A stretch of 30,780 nucleotides of DNA from Pasteurellaceae bacterium (GCA_900756875.1 CAAELW010000214.1:1-30780); one strand, 5' to 3'. Counted from the first letter of the stretch, positions 1-10,802 are shown. Notes: a model not told the origin generated them from the letters alone. Translations and numbers: made by a program.

Positions 1-56
1 AAAAAAAAAAAAAAGGGCCGAAAAAAATAACCGCCACTTTTTTATTTCTTTTAGAA
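1..56 (-). terminator. Possible tpiA terminator region, cut by the window edge
   Basis: After the tpiA stop the minus strand runs through a USS-like but altered element (AAGTGGCGGT, one G more than the USS core). A T-rich stretch, CGGCCC and a tract of at least 14 T follow, reaching the window edge. I see only an imperfect stem. The long T tract suggests an intrinsic terminator whose exact hairpin I cannot define. Confidence 0.3.
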
Positions 57-64
57 TACGAAAA

Positions 65-832
65 TTAGTTTTTTGCTGCTGCCGCTGCTTTCACGATTAC
101 CGCAAATGCAGGCGCTTTAAGTGAAGCACCGCCCACTAATGCACCATCGATATCCGGTTGAGTGAATAATTCTGCTGCGTTAGCATCATTTACTGAGCCA
201 CCGTATTGAATGATCACTTGATCTGCTACAGCTTGTGATTTTGCTGCGATGTGGCCACGGATAAATGCATGAACAGCTTGTGCTTGTGCTGGAGTCGCTG
301 ATTTGCCAGTGCCGATTGCCCAAATAGGTTCGTAAGCAATCACTGCACCATTAAATGCTTCTACGCCTAATGCGTTGATAACGGCATCAATTTGACGTGC
401 ACATACTTCTTCAGTTTTACCTGCTTCGTTTTCAGCTTCAGTTTCGCCAATACATAATACTGGCACTAAACCGGCTTCTTTTAATGCACCAAATTTTTTC
501 GCCACAAATTCATCGCTTTCTTTGTGGTAAGTACGACGCTCAGAGTGACCGATAATGATGTATTTTGCACCAAAATCTTTTAACATTTCAGTTGAAATAT
601 CACCTGTGAAAGCACCTTTAACATTCACATCAACGTTTTGTGCACCTAAAGCAATTTGGCTGCCAGCAAGTGCTGCTTCCGCTGTACCTAAGTACATAAC
701 AGGTGGGGCTATTGCCACATCACAACCTGTTACGCCTTGTAATTCAGCTTTTAATCCTTCGACTAATTCTTTGGTAAAGGCTTTGGAACCGTTTAATTTC
801 CAGTTACCCATCACTAAAGGACGACGTGCCAT
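65..832 (-). CDS. tpiA: Triosephosphate isomerase
   Basis: This is the cytoplasmic glycolytic enzyme that interconverts dihydroxyacetone phosphate and glyceraldehyde 3-phosphate. The 255-residue length is the normal family size. All catalytic landmarks are visible: Lys12 in GNWKLNG, His96 in IIIGHSERR, Glu168 in [11 protein letters not shown] followed by the flexible lid, and the C-terminal phosphate-binding GGSVN and GALVGGASL segments. The ATG is preceded on the minus strand by GGAG, which fixes the start. The gene is monocistronic and divergent from the GNAT gene. The window edge cuts off the region after its stop codon. The call is very secure. Confidence 0.98.
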   Translation of the reverse strand: MARRPLVMGNWKLNGSKAFTKELVEGLKAELQGVTGCDVAIAPPVMYLGTAEAALAGSQIALGAQNVDVNVKGAFTGDISTEMLKDFGAKYIIIGHSERRTYHKESDEFVAKKFGALKEAGLVPVLCIGETEAENEAGKTEEVCARQIDAVINALGVEAFNGAVIAYEPIWAIGTGKSATPAQAQAVHAFIRGHIAAKSQAVADQVIIQYGGSVNDANAAELFTQPDIDGALVGGASLKAPAFAVIVKAAAAAKN

Positions 833-870
833 TTTTGTTTCTCCATATTAAATAAATAAAAAGTGTGTTT

Positions 871-966
871 ACTATACCAAACTTTAGGCAGATTTCTTTG
901 TGCAAAATCACATTTTGAAAATTTTTTTGGGGAAATGATGATTATTTTGTGCTAAAAAGCTACAAT
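871..966. promoter_or_regulatory. Divergent promoter region of tpiA and the GNAT gene
   Basis: The 199-bp gap between tpiA and the GNAT gene is AT-rich. A candidate tpiA -10 (TATAGT, minus strand, 871-876) lies about 40 bp before its ATG. A candidate -10 for the GNAT gene (TACAAT, plus strand, 961-966) lies about 65 bp before its ATG. Neither has a convincing -35 hexamer. Assignments rest on hexamer matches only. Confidence 0.25.
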
Positions 967-1031
967 CTACTGTACGGAACCGATAAAAAATAACCAATTT
1001 TATAAATAAACGGAAAATAGGTCTGGTAACA

Positions 1032-1466
1032 ATGAAAATTTTCAAAGCCGAACAATGGAATATAGAAGTGCTTGCTCCACTCTTTGAAGCCTATCGACTT
1101 GCCAACGGAATGAGTGAAAATCCTGACCGCACTTTAACCTTTCTAACGAATCGTATACGCTTTAATGAAAGCATGTTTTTTATTGCTGTAAACGAAAATG
1201 CACAAGCGATTGGTTTTGTTCAACTTTATCCTCGCTTATCCTCTTTACAACTACAACGCTATTGGCAATTAACTGATATTTTTGTCAAAGAAGATAAACA
1301 TCAAGCCGAGATTTATGCTGCCCTTATTTCTAAAGCGAAAGAGTTTGTCCGTTATACACAATCTAATCGTTTAGTGGCGGAATTAAGCCAAGCCCAGCAG
1401 AGTATTTTAGAACGCGAAGGATTTAAACTAAACACGAAAAAAAGTTTGTTTGAATTAACTCTCTAA
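1032..1466 (+). CDS. GNAT-family acetyltransferase-like protein
   Basis: The 144-residue protein has the size and order of secondary elements of a single-domain GNAT fold. A central strand ([19 protein letters not shown]) is followed by a LTDIFVKED strand, where acetyl-CoA-binding motif A begins. A C-terminal [16 protein letters not shown] segment is typical of the family end. The Q/R-x-x-G-x-G/A pyrophosphate loop is not recognisable after LTDIFVKED, so catalytic activity is uncertain. The stop overlaps the xerC start (TAATG), so the two are probably co-transcribed and translationally coupled. An exact USS at 1126-1134 encodes part of PDRTLTF. The substrate is unknown. The Shine-Dalgarno sequence is weak. 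Confidence 0.75.
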   Translation: MKIFKAEQWNIEVLAPLFEAYRLANGMSENPDRTLTFLTNRIRFNESMFFIAVNENAQAIGFVQLYPRLSSLQLQRYWQLTDIFVKEDKHQAEIYAALISKAKEFVRYTQSNRLVAELSQAQQSILEREGFKLNTKKSLFELTL

Positions 1467-2353
1467 TGCATACACTCCTCAATCAATATTGGGATTACTT
1501 GCGAATTGAACGCCAAGTAAGCCCACATACGCTCACTAATTATCAACATCAACTGGATGCGATTTTAGCGATTTTGGCTGAAAAAGGTATTCAGCACTGG
1601 CAGCAAGTGAATCCTAGTGTGGTTCGTCTTATTTTGGCGGAAAGCCGTAAGCAAGGTTTAAAAGAAAAGAGCTTAGCATTACGTTTGTCTGCTCTTCGTC
1701 AGTTCTTCAGCTATCTTGTGCAGCAAGGTCAAATGAAAGTGAATCCAGCAACGGGTATTTCAGCACCGAAACAAGGCAAACATTTACCGAAAAATATTGA
1801 TGCTGAACAAGTCCAAAAATTGCTTTCAAATGACAGCAAAGATCCCATTGATTTGCGAGATCGAGCAATGATGGAATTGATGTATAGCTCAGGGCTTCGT
1901 TTATCTGAATTACAAGGATTAAACCTCAATAGTATTAACACTCGTGTACGTGAAGTCAGAGTGATTGGTAAAGGAAACAAAGAACGTATTGTGCCTTTTG
2001 GACGTTATGCTTCTCATGCAATTCAGCAATGGTTGAAAGTACGCCCTTTATTTAATCCAAAAGATGAAGCCCTTTTTGTGAGCCAACAGGGAAATCGCCT
2101 GACTCATCGTTCTATTCAAAAACGAATGGAAACCTGGGGCATTCGCCAAGGATTAAATAGTCATCTCAACCCACATAAACTACGCCACTCTTTTGCCACT
2201 CACATGTTGGAAGCGAGTTCAGATTTGCGCGCCGTTCAAGAACTTTTAGGGCACAGCAATTTGTCCACCACGCAAATTTATACACATTTGAATTTCCAAC
2301 ATCTTGCAGAAGTGTATGATCAAGCCCATCCTCGAGCAAAACGAAAAAAATAA
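1466..2353 (+). CDS. xerC: Tyrosine recombinase XerC
   Basis: XerC acts with XerD at the dif site to resolve chromosome dimers at division, under FtsK control. The 295 residues contain an N-terminal SAM-like core-binding domain (about 1-90) and a C-terminal catalytic domain (about 105-285). The full catalytic set is visible: Arg145 (SSGLRLSEL), Lys169 (GKGNKER), His237 and Arg240 (HKLRH), His263 (LLGHSN) and nucleophile Tyr272 (QIYTH). Each is three less than the E. coli XerC number. It sits among housekeeping genes with no flanking repeats, which argues against a phage or integron integrase. The ATG shares one base with the stop of the preceding gene. Confidence 0.96.
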   Translation: MHTLLNQYWDYLRIERQVSPHTLTNYQHQLDAILAILAEKGIQHWQQVNPSVVRLILAESRKQGLKEKSLALRLSALRQFFSYLVQQGQMKVNPATGISAPKQGKHLPKNIDAEQVQKLLSNDSKDPIDLRDRAMMELMYSSGLRLSELQGLNLNSINTRVREVRVIGKGNKERIVPFGRYASHAIQQWLKVRPLFNPKDEALFVSQQGNRLTHRSIQKRMETWGIRQGLNSHLNPHKLRHSFATHMLEASSDLRAVQELLGHSNLSTTQIYTHLNFQHLAEVYDQAHPRAKRKK

Positions 2354-2355
2354 AC

Positions 2356-2394
2356 AAGTGCGGTCAAAAATTGTCGTCTTTTTTAACCACACTT
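2356..2394 (+). repeat. Inverted USS pair with one decayed arm
   Basis: Three bases after the xerC stop there is an exact USS (AAGTGCGGT, 2356-2364). It faces ACCACACTT at 2386-2394, which is the opposite-strand USS with one substitution. Between the arms a run of A precedes a run of T, so an inner A/T stem can also form. Such inverted USS pairs commonly serve as terminators in Haemophilus. This one lies in tandem with the stronger hairpin that follows. Confidence 0.7.
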
Positions 2395-2402
2395 CTAAAC
2401 AA

Positions 2403-2427
2403 AAAGGCTACCTTTCGGTAGCCTTTA
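2403..2427. terminator. Bidirectional terminator between xerC and lptD
   Basis: An 8-bp perfect stem (AGGCTACC at 2405-2412 with GGTAGCCT at 2417-2424) closes a TTTC tetraloop. It is flanked by an A run on the left and a T run on the right. It can therefore end transcription of the convergent genes xerC (plus) and lptD (minus). Confidence 0.88.
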
Positions 2428-2436
2428 TTCATTTCA

Positions 2437-4779
2437 CTATAAGCTAAACGCTTGAATATAAGGTAGTTTACCTTTCTTCAGCATGTCTTCAATACCGCTT
2501 TGATGGTCATTTTCACCTAAACCACGTAATTCAAAGGTAACGCCAATACTGTTGTCATAAATCACTTGATCGTCACGTTGATTTTGTCGACTGGTGACAT
2601 AACGTCTCGCCCCGACACCAACAGACCAACAGCACGAGTTATATTGTACACCCATATATTGCTCAACTGGCTTTTTCAACGCGATATCTTGATAGTATTT
2701 TCCGACAAGTGCCCAGTTATCTGATACTTCCCATGCAGCCACAACACCAACCTGTTTAATATCCTGTTGATAACGGTTAGCAGACGCACCTAAGTTTTGG
2801 TTGATGTACTCTTTACTTGCGTAGCGATAATTTAACTGAATCAGATTGTTCTTCATCGGGTTAAATTCCAAACTACTATTTGCTAAAGAGGCCTTATCTA
2901 GCAACGTATCGTATTGGTAGCTACCACGCCAATTCCATTTGTCACTAATTTTCCAGTTGGATTCTAATGCCCAAGAAGAAGAGGATTTTGGCGTACGATT
3001 ATTTGGATTCTCATCAATTTTTGATGCCGTTAAATAATAAATTTGCCCTGCAGAGAAATTAAAACGCTCATCGGCATTTTTATCATAAAAACGGGTTGTC
3101 CCCCCAACTGTCACCTGGTTTGCTGATGAAATACGGTCTAAACCACTATAACGACGATCTCGGAACAGAGAATAATAATCTTGTTGAACCAAAGCGGAAT
3201 CATAACCAAAACCGAGGTAATTATTTACACGTTTTGAACCAATATTACTTTGATCTTTATATGGTCGATACAAGTATTGAATATGAGGTTCAAGTGTTTG
3301 TGTATACCCCTCGAATAAGGTTTTATTGCTTGCTAAAACCGTTTGTAAATCTACTTTTAATTGTGGCAATACACGATTTACTGATTTTTGTACCTCTTCT
3401 GCAGCAGAAGATGAACCTTTTTTCTGGTTATAATGGGTCGCGTAAAGTTTAGTCTCAATATTCAAGCTACCATACTTGTTTGACATTGCAGTTGCTAAGC
3501 TTGGCTCAACATGAAAACGCCATGCAGTTGGCATCAAAGTACTGTCATTATCAAAACGTACTGCTTGTGAGAATAATTTGAAATCAACCCAGCCGTTTGC
3601 CAAATCATTCTTGTAATAATTGAAGTCGATTTGTGGCAGCGCACGATAAGGTCCCACAGAAACCTCATCAAAAATTTGGAATTGACGTGCTGAAATCGCA
3701 AAGTTGTAATTTGGTTTATAGTAAGCAATACGTGCATACTGGTTCGCGTAACCATCAGTACTGCTACCGTAATCAGAATCAAAATCAGTAAAATATCGTT
3801 TATCACTGACTTTGGTGTAATCGATATTTAAACGCCAGTTTTCAAGAAAAGAAGAATGATGTTTCCAATAGAATAAATGACGCTTACGGCTATCGCTGGT
3901 GTATTCATCATAACGATCGCGTCCTAAATATTCTCCTGCCAGTTTACCTTCACCAACGGGGGTTAAATAACGAAACTCACCATTTAATTGCCAGCCACGA
4001 CGAGACATATATTTGGGTGCAAATGTGGCATCGTAATTTGGCGCAATGTTCCAATAAATTGGTTGTTTATACCAATAACCATCACGGCTAGAATGACCGA
4101 CTGTCGGCATTAATAAACCTGAACGGCGGCGATCACCAATCGGTAATTGTAGATAAGGGGTATAGAATACCGGTACACCTAATACTTTAAAACGTGCATG
4201 CCAAAATTCTGCATATTCTTCTTTGATGTGCTGACGAATCTCAGAGGCATCTACCGCCCAAGCATTATCATCGGGTAAACAAGAGGTAAATGTCGCGTTT
4301 TTCATTAAGCGGTAATTATCACCTAACTCGATTTCTTGTGCTTTACCACGACCTTGACGTCCTACAAGCTGGTAGTCTGCATCAGTGACGTTACCGTTTT
4401 TGCTATCTAAATTAAAACTCGCATCATTCCCTAATAGATTAATTTGATTATCTTTGTAATCAAATCCGCCACGTAAATAAGCCCAACGCTGAGCTTGATT
4501 GCCCTCACCTGTTTGTTTGACTTCAACTGAATTTCCGACCAGATGACGGTTTCCTTGTTTCAAATCGACATTGCCTTGATAAATCGCCTGAGTTGGCTGA
4601 TTAATCTCTGCTTTATCTGCTTCAATATAAACTGGCAAATTATTGACATCACCTTTCACGACCTCACCAGTAAAATGAGGCACACCAAGCAAACATTGAG
4701 AATGCAGATCTGCCAAACTTTGTTGACTATAAAGTGCGGTCAGAATTGAGATTGAAATTAAGGTATATTTTTTATTCAT
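2437..4779 (-). CDS. lptD: LPS-assembly outer-membrane protein LptD
   Basis: LptD is the outer-membrane component that, with the lipoprotein LptE, inserts lipopolysaccharide into the outer leaflet. The 780-residue precursor has a signal peptide ending about residue 23 (ILTALYSQQSLA). A periplasmic OstA/LptA-like jellyroll follows (about 45-200), then a large C-terminal beta-barrel. Exactly the expected four cysteines are seen: Cys29, Cys167 and the adjacent pair Cys716-Cys717. These match the family's inter-domain disulfides. In E. coli the gene is followed by surA, but here it is convergent with xerC and lies downstream of tag. A USS at 4732-4740 encodes Thr14-Ala15-Leu16 inside the signal peptide. 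Confidence 0.96.
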   Translation of the reverse strand: MNKKYTLISISILTALYSQQSLADLHSQCLLGVPHFTGEVVKGDVNNLPVYIEADKAEINQPTQAIYQGNVDLKQGNRHLVGNSVEVKQTGEGNQAQRWAYLRGGFDYKDNQINLLGNDASFNLDSKNGNVTDADYQLVGRQGRGKAQEIELGDNYRLMKNATFTSCLPDDNAWAVDASEIRQHIKEEYAEFWHARFKVLGVPVFYTPYLQLPIGDRRRSGLLMPTVGHSSRDGYWYKQPIYWNIAPNYDATFAPKYMSRRGWQLNGEFRYLTPVGEGKLAGEYLGRDRYDEYTSDSRKRHLFYWKHHSSFLENWRLNIDYTKVSDKRYFTDFDSDYGSSTDGYANQYARIAYYKPNYNFAISARQFQIFDEVSVGPYRALPQIDFNYYKNDLANGWVDFKLFSQAVRFDNDSTLMPTAWRFHVEPSLATAMSNKYGSLNIETKLYATHYNQKKGSSSAAEEVQKSVNRVLPQLKVDLQTVLASNKTLFEGYTQTLEPHIQYLYRPYKDQSNIGSKRVNNYLGFGYDSALVQQDYYSLFRDRRYSGLDRISSANQVTVGGTTRFYDKNADERFNFSAGQIYYLTASKIDENPNNRTPKSSSSWALESNWKISDKWNWRGSYQYDTLLDKASLANSSLEFNPMKNNLIQLNYRYASKEYINQNLGASANRYQQDIKQVGVVAAWEVSDNWALVGKYYQDIALKKPVEQYMGVQYNSCCWSVGVGARRYVTSRQNQRDDQVIYDNSIGVTFELRGLGENDHQSGIEDMLKKGKLPYIQAFSL

Positions 4780-4825
4780 AATTCAGTTCTTATTCAGATG
4801 AAATTAGGGGGATTATACTGGAATA

Positions 4826-6201
<1,376 letters not shown>

Positions 6202-6753
6202 TTATCCTTGTCTGAAAAGTTGGTTTGTGAGCAAATCGCGAATTTCCGATGGATTTTGTGCTTGACCAACAGTTTCATCAAGCACGGGGAAATCTGCCCC
6301 AAATTGGGAACGCACGGCATCTGCGCTGCGGCAAGGTGATTGACCGGTTAAGTTCGCGCTGGTCGAGGTGAGGGCAAAGCCTGTTTTTTCACACAAGGCT
6401 TTGACGGCAGGATGAGTACATAAACGCACCGCAATGCTATTAAATTGCCCCGTCAGGAAATCTGGAACCTCTGTCTTAGCCGGCACCACCCAGGTGATCG
6501 GATGCTCATATTGTGCCTGTAAGCGCGCAAGTTGTTCGTCTGATAAATGGGAGAAATCAACAAAGGGCTGTAAAAAATGCAAGCTCGGTGCAACTAAAAT
6601 AAGACCTTTTTCAATCGGACGCTGTTTTAAATCGAGCAATTTTCTGACCGCACTTTCACTTAGCGGATTACAGCCCAAACCGAATACTGCCTCAGTAGGA
6701 TAGGCAACCACTTCATCTTGCATTAAACGGGTGGCAATTTGTTGTACATTCAT
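6202..6753 (-). CDS. tsaC: Threonylcarbamoyl-AMP synthase (t6A tRNA modification)
   Basis: TsaC (YrdC/RimN, Sua5 family) makes threonylcarbamoyl-AMP from threonine, bicarbonate and ATP, the first step of the t6A37 modification of ANN-decoding tRNAs. The 183 residues form a single YrdC domain with no C-terminal Sua5 domain. Visible motifs are [10 protein letters not shown] near residue 18, [11 protein letters not shown] near 43 and STSANLTG near 130. Its start codon overlaps the yrdD stop by ATGA and aroE follows after 3 bp. A USS at 6647-6655 encodes ESAVRK. Confidence 0.95.
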   Translation of the reverse strand: MNVQQIATRLMQDEVVAYPTEAVFGLGCNPLSESAVRKLLDLKQRPIEKGLILVAPSLHFLQPFVDFSHLSDEQLARLQAQYEHPITWVVPAKTEVPDFLTGQFNSIAVRLCTHPAVKALCEKTGFALTSTSANLTGQSPCRSADAVRSQFGADFPVLDETVGQAQNPSEIRDLLTNQLFRQG

Positions 6754-7292
6754 TTTTCGTTCTCAAAAATATGTCGACAGCCTTTATTCGCACATTGCCA
6801 CACTTGCTGTTCGGCACTGTCACTTTTTAATAGTGCGAGTGGAAAATGGCATTGTGGACAAGAAATAGCATAGGGTTTTGCGGGCAAGGAAAATTTGCAA
6901 TGGGGAAAGTTATCGCAGCCATAAAAGATTTTCCCTTGTCGTCCGCGACGAGCAACTAAATGCCCTTTATGGCATTCTGGGCAGTCAATGGATTGTTCTT
7001 CATCCTGTTGCTCATGCACCACAAAATCACAATCGGGATAATGACTGCAACCAATAAACATCCCAAAAGCACCTTGTTTGAGTTGGAGTGGATTGCCACA
7101 TTGTGGGCAGGTTTCATCAAGCTCTTTCAACACCTTATGTTCCACCTTATTCAAGGGACGCAAATAATCACAGGCGGGATATGCTGTACAGCCTAAAAAC
7201 AGTCCTTTTTTACCCTGTTTCATTTGCAAAGGCGCGCCGCATTGTGGGCAATATTCTTCGTGTTTTGTGTGTTGGAAAAGACTTTGACTCAT
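6750..7292 (-). CDS. yrdD: Topoisomerase-type zinc-finger protein YrdD
   Basis: The 180-residue protein is made almost entirely of four C4 zinc fingers of the kind found at the C-terminus of DNA topoisomerase I. The cysteine sets are 15/18/35/41, 62/65/82/88, 104/107/126/132 and 145/148/167/172. The first three share the pattern CPxC...GxF/I..GC...P.C, while the fourth is divergent. There is no topoisomerase catalytic domain. A single-stranded nucleic-acid-binding role is inferred from the fold, and the cellular function is not established. It lies in the same operon as tsaC and aroE, as in E. coli. It begins 9 bp after abcF and overlaps tsaC by 4 bp. Confidence 0.9.
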   Translation of the reverse strand: MSQSLFQHTKHEEYCPQCGAPLQMKQGKKGLFLGCTAYPACDYLRPLNKVEHKVLKELDETCPQCGNPLQLKQGAFGMFIGCSHYPDCDFVVHEQQDEEQSIDCPECHKGHLVARRGRQGKIFYGCDNFPHCKFSLPAKPYAISCPQCHFPLALLKSDSAEQQVWQCANKGCRHIFENEK

Positions 7293-7301
7293 ACGCTGTC
7301 C

Positions 7302-9218
7302 CTATGCTTGTAGCATTGCTTCCAATTCTTCCTGGGCCGCTAACCAATCCATTTCGACTTCTTCCAATGCTTTCTTCACCTCTACTTGCTGTGCCAAAAG
7401 TGCGGTCAATTTTTCTTTATTTTCCGCGCTGTATAGTTCGGAATCAGCCAATTGATTTTCAATCTCTGAAAGTTTGGAGGCATGTTTATTCATTTTTTCC
7501 TCCAATTGGGTGATCTGTTTACGAAGAGGCGCCGTTTGTTGGCGAAGTTCGGCCTCACGACGTTTTTGTTCCTTGCGGTTTTGCATGGAATTTTCATTGT
7601 CGTCATTTTTCTCCGAGGATTTATTTTCTGGTGCGCTATTTTGTTCATTCAGCCACTTTTGATAATCCTCTAAATCGCCTTTGAATTCTTCCACTTTTTT
7701 ATCGTGTACCAAATAGAATTCTTCCACGGTATTACGTAGTAAGTGACGATCGTGAGAAACCACCACCAAAGATCCCTCGTAATCCACCAGCGCTTCAGTT
7801 AACGCCTGACGCATATCCAAATCCAAATGGTTCGTTGGTTCGTCGAGCAGTAATAAGTTTGGACGTTGCCAAACAATCAGTGCAAGCACCAAGCGGGCTT
7901 TTTCCCCACCGGAAAAGGCTTTCACCGCTTGATTAACTTTGTCGCCATGGAATGCAAAACTCCCAAGATAATCCCGTACCTGTTGCTCCGTTTGCTCCGG
8001 TGCGAGTTTCTGCATGTGCCAGAGAGCGGATTCGTCTGCGCGTAAGGTATCGAGCTGATGCTGAGCAAAATAGCCAAGTTGCACGCCTTTAGCTAATTGT
8101 ACTGTACCAGAAAGGGCTGTGAGCTCGCCGGCTAACAATTTAATTAAGGTTGATTTACCTGCACCATTTTTCCCTAATAAACCAATGCGCGAACCCGGTA
8201 CTAAATTCAGCTTAATTTTACTTAAAATTTCTACCGCACTTTCACCGCTGCCATAACCTGCGCTCGCCTGCTCAATCATCACCAAAGGATTCGGCAAGGA
8301 TAGTGGTGGACAGAATTCAAAAGTAAAAGGATTATCCACATAAGCCGGTGCAATCAGTTCCATACGCTCTAAGGCTTTCATACGGCTTTGTGCTTGTTTG
8401 GCTTTGGTCGCTTTGGCTTTAAAGCGGTCGATATATTTTTGTAAATGAGAGATCTTTTGTTGTTGCTGACGATACATGGCAGTTTGTTGTGCCAGTTTAG
8501 TTGCCCGTTGCACTTCAAAGGAAGAATAATCGCCCGTGTATTCGTTGAGCTTCTGATTTTCGATATGGAGGATTTTTGTCACAATCGGATCGAGAAAATC
8601 TCGGTCGTGTGAAATTAATACCAAGGTGCCTTGATATTGTACTAACCATCGTTCCAACCAAATAACCGCATCTAAATCCAAATGGTTGGTCGGCTCATCT
8701 AGCAATAATAAATCCGATGGACAAAGCAATGCTTGCGCCAAATTCAAACGCATTCGCCAACCACCGGAGAAGGATTTCACTGGTTGAGCGATTTCTTCTT
8801 GGTTAAAACCTAAACCATGCAATAAGGAAGCCGCGCGAGATTGGATCGTCCAAGCGTCCAAGGTTTCTAATTGTCCGTGAATGCGTGCAATCGCATGACC
8901 ATCATTACGTTCATTGGCTTCATTTAGTTCCTGCTGCAAACGGCAATATTCGCGATCCCCTTGAATCACATAATCAATGGCGGGAATATCCAATGCCGGC
9001 GTTTCTTGATTCACCCAAGATACCCGCCAGTTGGATGGATAAGTGACCTCGCCACCCTCTGGCGTTAATTCTTTTTTTAATAGGGCAAAAAGAGACGACT
9101 TACCGCAACCATTCTTCCCCACCAAGCCGACTTTTTGTTTCGGATTGATGGTTGCCGTGGCATTCTCGAGCAATTCGGTTTGCCCGCGCTTTAGGGAAAT
9201 ATTATTAAATACAATCAT
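7302..9218 (-). CDS. yheS: ABC-F family ATPase (YheS-like)
   Basis: This is a soluble, duplicated ABC ATPase of the ABC-F group, whose members bind the ribosomal E site and modulate translation. The 638 residues match E. coli YheS (637). There are two Walker A motifs (GKNGCGKSS near 35-43 and GKNGAGKST in the second half) and two signature motifs (SFSGGWRMR and AFSGGEKAR). Two Walker B/LLLDEPTNHLDLD segments and an inter-domain linker are present. A charged C-terminal coiled coil spans about residues 525-637. There are no membrane segments. It is the first gene of the five-gene minus-strand operon. Exact USS copies lie at 7398-7406 and 8233-8241. YheS is favoured over Uup by length and end structure. 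Confidence 0.9.
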   Translation of the reverse strand: MIVFNNISLKRGQTELLENATATINPKQKVGLVGKNGCGKSSLFALLKKELTPEGGEVTYPSNWRVSWVNQETPALDIPAIDYVIQGDREYCRLQQELNEANERNDGHAIARIHGQLETLDAWTIQSRAASLLHGLGFNQEEIAQPVKSFSGGWRMRLNLAQALLCPSDLLLLDEPTNHLDLDAVIWLERWLVQYQGTLVLISHDRDFLDPIVTKILHIENQKLNEYTGDYSSFEVQRATKLAQQTAMYRQQQQKISHLQKYIDRFKAKATKAKQAQSRMKALERMELIAPAYVDNPFTFEFCPPLSLPNPLVMIEQASAGYGSGESAVEILSKIKLNLVPGSRIGLLGKNGAGKSTLIKLLAGELTALSGTVQLAKGVQLGYFAQHQLDTLRADESALWHMQKLAPEQTEQQVRDYLGSFAFHGDKVNQAVKAFSGGEKARLVLALIVWQRPNLLLLDEPTNHLDLDMRQALTEALVDYEGSLVVVSHDRHLLRNTVEEFYLVHDKKVEEFKGDLEDYQKWLNEQNSAPENKSSEKNDDNENSMQNRKEQKRREAELRQQTAPLRKQITQLEEKMNKHASKLSEIENQLADSELYSAENKEKLTALLAQQVEVKKALEEVEMDWLAAQEELEAMLQA

Positions 9219-9319
9219 TTTTTTGAATACATCTGAATTTGTGCCTATTTTGCAATATTTTTCCTTTTCTCGGAACAGTCTATTCCAATTTTATCGATAT
9301 TTCTGCCTGAAAAAACACG

Positions 9320-9325
9320 TATAAT
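9320..9325 (+). promoter_or_regulatory. Candidate -10 of the luciferase-like gene
   Basis: A perfect TATAAT lies 32 bp before the ATG of the monooxygenase gene, in the 139-bp region divergent from the abcF operon. No good -35 is seen at 16-18 bp. I see no convincing promoter for abcF on the other strand. Confidence 0.45.
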
Positions 9326-9357
9326 GACGCTCAACAAATCAATCATGAGGAAATAAA

Positions 9358-10395
9358 ATGAAGCTCTCTATTCTTAATCTCGCCCCCGTTCGAGAAGGAC
9401 AAACTTATTTGCAAGCGGTTGAGTCGATGGTGAATCTTGCAAAACACGCGGAGCGCATTGGCATTGAGCGCTATTGGATTGCTGAGCATCATAATATGAA
9501 AAATTTGGTGAGTTCAGCGACCGCACTTTTAATTCAGCATACGCTAGCCAATACGAAGACCTTGCGCGTGGGGTCAGGTGGCGTGATGTTACCGAATCAT
9601 TCGCCTTATGTGGTGGCTGAGCAATATGGCACACTAGAGACGCTTTATCCAAACCGTGTTGAACTCGGTTTAGGGCGTGCACCAGGAACGGATATGCAAA
9701 CCGCTGCAGCACTTCGTCGTGGACGAAACAGTCTGGATTTCCCTGCGGAAATTGCGGAACTTCGAGGTTACTTTAAAGATAGCAATCCTGTTTCAGCTTA
9801 TCCTTCCGCAGGCTTGAATATACCGTTTTATATTTTAGGATCTAGCACCGAAAGTGCGTACCTTGCGGCAGAGCTTGGCTTGCCTTATGCCTTTGCTTCA
9901 CACTTTGCGCCACGCATGATGGAAATGGCAGTGGAGATTTATCGCAAAAACTTCAAATCATCGACCTATCTTGCTGAGCCTTATGTCATCTTAGGCGTGA
10001 ACGCGATTGTCGCCGAAACCGATAAAGAAGCAAGACAACTGGCGACAACACAAACACTATTTTTCTTAAATGTGGTGACTAACGCACAACAAAATTTACA
10101 ACCACCGATGGCATCAGAAGAAGATGTTTGGAAAGCTCAAATGCACGCTCAAAAGAAACCGCACTTTGGCCCAGTCGATTTCGAGGAAATCTCGATTTAC
10201 AACCAAGAGCGAGCCGTAGTGGAACAAATGACTGCTTGTTCGCTTATTGGTAGTCCTGAAAGTGTGGATTTTCAACTCAAGCAATTACGTGAACGGGTAC
10301 ATTTTGATGAAATTATGGCAGTGAGCTATATTTTTGATGAACAAAAGCAAGCCCAATCTTACACGATGTTGAAAGCAATTGTGGATAAGCAATAG
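9358..10395 (+). CDS. Luciferase-like (LLM) flavin-dependent monooxygenase
   Basis: The 345-residue protein has the full TIM-barrel outline of the bacterial luciferase superfamily. These enzymes use reduced FMN or F420 to oxygenate substrates; the substrate here is unknown. Diagnostic segments are RYWIAEHHNM near residue 41, LRVGSGGVMLPNHSPYVVAEQ near 72 and the ELGLGRAPGTD loop near 103. FYILGSSTESAYLAAELGLPYAFASHF near 150 and LIGSPESVDFQL near 300 complete the set. It is closest in outline to the YhbW/MsnO8-type LLM group. A GAGGA Shine-Dalgarno lies before the ATG. It appears monocistronic, ending at a USS hairpin. Exact USS copies lie at 9520-9528 and 10158-10166. Confidence 0.9.
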   Translation: MKLSILNLAPVREGQTYLQAVESMVNLAKHAERIGIERYWIAEHHNMKNLVSSATALLIQHTLANTKTLRVGSGGVMLPNHSPYVVAEQYGTLETLYPNRVELGLGRAPGTDMQTAAALRRGRNSLDFPAEIAELRGYFKDSNPVSAYPSAGLNIPFYILGSSTESAYLAAELGLPYAFASHFAPRMMEMAVEIYRKNFKSSTYLAEPYVILGVNAIVAETDKEARQLATTQTLFFLNVVTNAQQNLQPPMASEEDVWKAQMHAQKKPHFGPVDFEEISIYNQERAVVEQMTACSLIGSPESVDFQLKQLRERVHFDEIMAVSYIFDEQKQAQSYTMLKAIVDKQ

Positions 10396-10407
10396 CGAGA
10401 CAAAAAG

Positions 10408-10438
10408 AAAAGTGCGGTGAATTTCACCGCACTTTTTG
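10408..10438 (+). terminator. USS-pair terminator after the LLM gene
   Basis: A 12-bp perfect stem is built from two inverted USS copies (10410-10418 and 10426-10434). It has a 5-base AATTT loop and ends in five T. It terminates the plus-strand monooxygenase gene. The A run on the left side could also allow termination of the converging glpE transcript. Confidence 0.92.
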
Positions 10439-10484
10439 TTTATAAGGTTGATTAGATTTCGATTTGACCTTGCTCTTTACTTAA

Positions 10485-10802
10485 TTAATAAGCCGTTTCT
10501 ATTGGCAAACCAGCTTTTACCCAACCATCAAATCCGCCAATGATGCTAAACACATTTTCATAGCCTTGTTCAACCAAGAAAGTCGCTACATTTCGGCTGC
10601 TCACACCATGATAACAACTCACGATAATTGGGGAGTCGAAATCCACCAGCTCTTCAAATTGTAAAAAACTTTGGTTGGTTAAATGAAACGCCCCTTTTGC
10701 ATGAGAATAGGTAAAACGTTGTGGATCCCGAATATCAGCAAGCATGGCGCCATTTTGCACCATTTCCCAAGCTTGCTCAGGGCTAATTTCTTTAAACGAC
10801 AT
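10485..10802 (-). CDS. glpE: Thiosulfate sulfurtransferase GlpE (single-domain rhodanese)
   Basis: GlpE transfers sulfane sulfur from thiosulfate to cyanide or thiol acceptors such as thioredoxin. From the internal ATG at 10802 it is 105 residues, close to E. coli GlpE. The longer in-frame reading (to 10841) adds 13 unlike residues, whereas the chosen start has AAGGGA just upstream. The catalytic Cys63 sits in the short six-residue-type loop CYHGVSS, matching Cys65 of E. coli. A DIRDP motif near residue 23 and a C-terminal GGFDGW near 89 complete the fold. The gene overlaps the 3' end of rarD by 11 bp and is probably the last gene of ilvY-rarD-glpE. Confidence 0.93.
   Translation of the reverse strand: MSFKEISPEQAWEMVQNGAMLADIRDPQRFTYSHAKGAFHLTNQSFLQFEELVDFDSPIIVSCYHGVSSRNVATFLVEQGYENVFSIIGGFDGWVKAGLPIETAY

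Noticed and set aside
899..912. TGTGCAAAATCACA upstream of tpiA as a CRP site
   Set aside because: The half-sites TGTG and CACA are separated by 6 bp instead of the 8 bp between these cores in a CRP site, so the geometry is wrong.
1466..2353. xerC as a mobile-element or integron integrase
   Set aside because: Length, catalytic positions and housekeeping neighbours match chromosomal XerC, and there are no flanking repeats or attachment sites.
3096..3452. A 118-codon open frame on the plus strand inside lptD
   Set aside because: It lies wholly antisense to a well-supported outer-membrane protein gene, has no ribosome site and matches no known family.
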